Assembly (NCBI RefSeq): GCF_004359215.1
Contig: NC_090619.1
Span: forward strand, 1,382,054-1,434,418
Source: Bremia lactucae
Lineage: Eukaryota > Oomycota > Peronosporomycetes > Peronosporales > Peronosporaceae
Length of the DNA: 52,365 bases
Reading direction: 5' to 3'
Below are positions 50,181 to 52,365 of the stretch, piece by piece; position 1 is the first letter of the stretch; the number at the start of each line of letters is the position of its first letter. The notes beneath the pieces are model-generated. The model had not been told where the DNA came from. It made no database searches and saw only the letters and a program-made list of their open reading frames with translations. The position numbers and the translations under genes are program-made.

Positions 50181-50602
50181 TGTTATACTAAAAATAATAG
50201 CAGCATTGACATTCGTAGATAGCTGATGACGGCCAGGCAACAACATTTTTTTCTTAAATAAACTATTAGGCCTTTTATAACCTCATTTGGACTTTTTTGA
50301 CTCATTGCTCCCGAGTCCATGCAGCAAAGCTTCACACTTCTCATATTTTGGCATAAGCCGCACGTATGAAGTCGGTGACTTTTCATCCAAAAGCGTTCCG
50401 TGCCTTCCTAAGGCCTTCGCTGTTATCTCTTAAGTGTATGAGACCTTACTGAGGTGTACACTGGGGCTACCACGTGGTTCTACAATTGACTGAGTTACTT
50501 GAATTCCGACTCAGTTGTTAACTAATCACTTTCATATAACTACGCGCCTTTTTGAGTCGATGGATCTTCCTCTGACTTACGGAGCGAGGTAGCTCCGCTA
50601 CA
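50181..50602 (-). repeat. LTR-like repeat, family C, divergent copy
   Basis: On the minus strand TGTAGCGGAGCTACCTCGCT to GTATAACA, 422 bp. Shares blocks with 29996-30456 (GTGCCTTCCTAAGGC, TGGTTCTAC, CTCAGTTGTTAA, GGAGCGAGGTAGCTCC), but is more diverged and shorter. Confidence 0.6.
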
Positions 50603-50994
50603 CGAAAGTAGCACTCCTACTCAATCTACCCTGAGTATTTATAAGACTTATCCTTCGTAAGGATGAAAGCTGTCCCAAACCTCTCAGAGACGCTCAGCTC
50701 ATGAAATACTTGAGGCCTTAATTGGGGCTGAGCAAATAGTTTGTGTCCTCTCTCAAGGCACAGAGGTACTTTGTTGCGAGGCTAGAAGCCTTTTATAGTT
50801 TATGTCCGCTCTAGTTGAACAGGTTCATCACCCTTAAGTAGCATCTATGCCGAATCAGAACATTCGTGTACTCAAACACGAGCCTAGAGCTAGTCATCTT
50901 GTCTTGACTGTTTAAAAATATGAGGGCAAACAAGAGAAAATATATTTCTTTGGCTTAAAGAGGTAAGAACGACATCAATTTAGCTATAATATAA
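50603..50994. other. Unassigned region
   Basis: No coding frame or repeat recognised. Confidence 0.4.
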
Positions 50995-51291
50995 ATGGCG
51001 CAACAGGGAGCTGATTATGCCATTTTTCAAAGTCGGTGTCAGAGCCAGAGAATGAGCCATCACCGGCAATACGTCAAAAGGCGTTGCTTTTCTCACGTGG
51101 GACACGTTTCAGTAGCCACTGTCTCGCGGATTTTAGCCCGCCTAAGGTCTATGGAGAACGTTGATGGTTCTTATATTCCCGTCAGGGTGAAAGGAAAAAA
51201 ATCGGACTATGTCCAAGATGTGCGAACTCTTATCGCTGCTATGCAGCTTGACCCATTAGCAGAGGCAGTTTTGATAACCATTTTCTTATAA
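50995..51291 (+). CDS. Hypothetical 98-codon protein fragment
   Basis: Plus-strand frame starting MAQQGADYAIFQSRCQSQRM. The segment VSVATVSRILARLRSMENVD looks like a helix-turn-helix recognition helix, then SDYVQDVRTLIAAMQLDP. I cannot assign a family; it could be the N-terminus of a transposase. It ends at a stop at 51289. No ribosome or promoter signal to evaluate. A second frame follows at 51384. Confidence 0.3.
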   Translation: MAQQGADYAIFQSRCQSQRMSHHRQYVKRRCFSHVGHVSVATVSRILARLRSMENVDGSYIPVRVKGKKSDYVQDVRTLIAAMQLDPLAEAVLITIFL

Positions 51292-51383
51292 GGTTTAGAA
51301 CGTATGCGGCCAAACAAAAGTTTTTTTAGGTCCACTTTGCTACTTTTGATGAATTTGATATTGCGTTAACCGCTGAGCTCAAC

Positions 51384-51641
51384 TTGAAGGCCGCTCGCTT
51401 CGGTAGCATGGATATCGTGCTAGCTCGTCGAGCACTTCTGTGTCTTCTATTTATTCACAAACCAATAGACTTAGCCGCGCTGAGGAAGACGAAGAAGCAG
51501 AGCTTTAAGCTGTGGAACAGCAAAGCAACTTCTGTAGATTTTTTACGTAGACACTTGCATCCAGCTTGTTCGCTGCGCAACCCGCGCAAGTTCAAAAGAG
51601 CAATATCTTCATCTCATGCCAGAAATCTGGTACGGTACTAG
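51384..51641 (+). CDS. Hypothetical 85-codon protein fragment
   Basis: Plus-strand frame; coding-like sequence may start earlier (FDEFDIALTAELNLKAARFG, about 51345). Basic, with LARRALLCLLFIHKPIDLAA and a Lys/Arg-rich end. No recognised domain. Possibly the continuation of the frame at 50995-51291 after a shift. Confidence 0.25.
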   Translation: MKAARFGSMDIVLARRALLCLLFIHKPIDLAALRKTKKQSFKLWNSKATSVDFLRRHLHPACSLRNPRKFKRAISSSHARNLVRY

Positions 51642-52365
51642 AAACGCCGAAACCCAGAAGGGGCAGCGCACCACACTGAAAACGAATTAGGCTATGTTGA
51701 TCTCTAAGAGGTGAAGATAAGCAGGGTAGCCCAAACGACATATGTACCTAATGGTACGGGGCGTATATACAAGCCCAAATCGCTAGTCGCTGAGGCGACT
51801 ATTGAATGCTTTGATAAGCCATGGTCAATTTAATTTGACCCAGACATTATTGCAATTATGATCGACGTCGTTTCCTTGAGGAGAGTCAGAGATATGTTCA
51901 GGCGCTTTATTCACATAAAGGTGATTTCGCTTAAAGACTGGAACTCGTGTCACCGTGCCTAAATTTCCTTTTAACTTAGGTAAAAGGTTTTTGGACTTTG
52001 ACAGTATGGGACACTGTCTCGTCCTCAGTTTATTTCGATATATGATCTCATCCTTCGTATGGCTGGCTTAAACGCCATGAAACATGGTTTGATTGGGGGT
52101 CTAACACCTTAGGCGCAATGTTCTTAGCCGAGGCTTGGCAAGTCATGAACCACCTTTTTAGACAGAAAAGAGATATTGAAGCGAGCCACGGACAGAGTCT
52201 GTCAGTGTACTGGAAATTAGAATGTCCGAGTTAATTAACTCCAACGTTGAAAACATTAATCTTTAGCTTGGGTCATTAATATTTCCTGGAACGGTATATT
52301 CTCCTTTGAGCGATACTCGTTATGATTACAAATCAATGAATGCTGATGGCATTATGGGCCTTCGA
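51642..52365. other. Unassigned region to window end
   Basis: Short frames such as YVPNGTGRIYKPKSLVAEAT (about 51740-51800) are broken by stops. No element or gene recognised. Confidence 0.4.

Noticed and set aside
50022..50246. Minus-strand frame with TVGFEPTMDYDSQSEL
   Set aside because: Antisense translation of the tRNA-like sequence at 50137-50180.
1..52365. Secreted effector genes (RXLR or Crinkler type)
   Set aside because: I looked for a start with signal peptide followed by R-x-L-R/EER or LFLAK motifs because the genome seems oomycete; none was convincing.

Overview
The window is eukaryotic nuclear DNA, most likely from an oomycete (Phytophthora/downy-mildew type). Grounds: a short-intron ZPR1 gene, a PX-domain gene remnant, and a dense mixture of chromodomain Ty3/Gypsy, Ty1/Copia, pogo-like and hAT (DUF659) elements typical of gene-sparse, repeat-rich oomycete compartments. 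The species assignment is inference. Nothing bacterial, viral-episomal or CRISPR-like is visible. Almost every open frame is a relic; frameshifts, stops, deletions and four N gaps (11854-11953, 29357-29456, 32456-32542, 42414-42896) break the elements.

Layout. 1-3884: an LTR of family A (minus), then a deleted minus-strand element of a lineage I call Gypsy-1 (RNase H scrap, integrase, zinc knuckle, gag) ending in a family B LTR that cuts a PX-domain gene (3885-4409). 4690-7742: a two-LTR Gypsy-1 derivative that kept only gag/protease. 8640-11853: Gypsy-1, minus (reverse transcriptase end to chromodomain). 11954-12510: a plus-strand protease piece of a second lineage, Gypsy-2, abutting a long minus-strand Gypsy-2 (12511-16740) with an intact integrase frame. 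16745-19970: another minus Gypsy-1. 19985-23053: plus Gypsy-1 pieces (integrase, chromodomain, tandem-repeat ORF, polypurine tract, 3' LTR-B), with one small inverted piece. 23094-24890: Gypsy-2 protease (minus) joined to Gypsy-2 integrase (plus). 25708-26892: partial LTR-B and a complete LTR-A. 26893-28640: broken hAT transposase, minus. 28943-29356: gag. 29996-34427: two inverted copies of a third LTR-like repeat (family C) flanking a pogo-like transposase whose body is repeated across a gap. 34520-35340: decayed gag-like region. 35541-39462: decayed Copia element carrying a tRNA-Phe-like sequence. 39640-42413: a third Gypsy tail, a tRNA-like sequence and plus-strand Gypsy-2 RNase H/integrase. 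42897-43943: ZPR1 (minus), the only credible host gene, whose 3' end lies in a gap. 44513-45270: a foldback repeat and solo LTR-A. 45888-49780: an LTR-B element in which Gypsy-1 gag/protease is followed by Gypsy-2-like reverse transcriptase. 50137-50602: tRNA-like sequence beside a family C repeat; the rest to 52365 is mostly unassigned.

The genes do not form a pathway. The coherent story is genome turnover: nested insertion, inverted joins between pieces of the same element, template-switch-like chimeras, tRNA-derived insertions and foldback repeats. I found no convincing new multi-gene system. The most unusual points are the mirror-image inverted Gypsy-2 joins, the Gypsy-1/Gypsy-2 chimera, a D-C-G protease motif in Gypsy-1, the tRNA-like sequences at element junctions, and inverted LTR-like repeats bracketing a pogo transposase.
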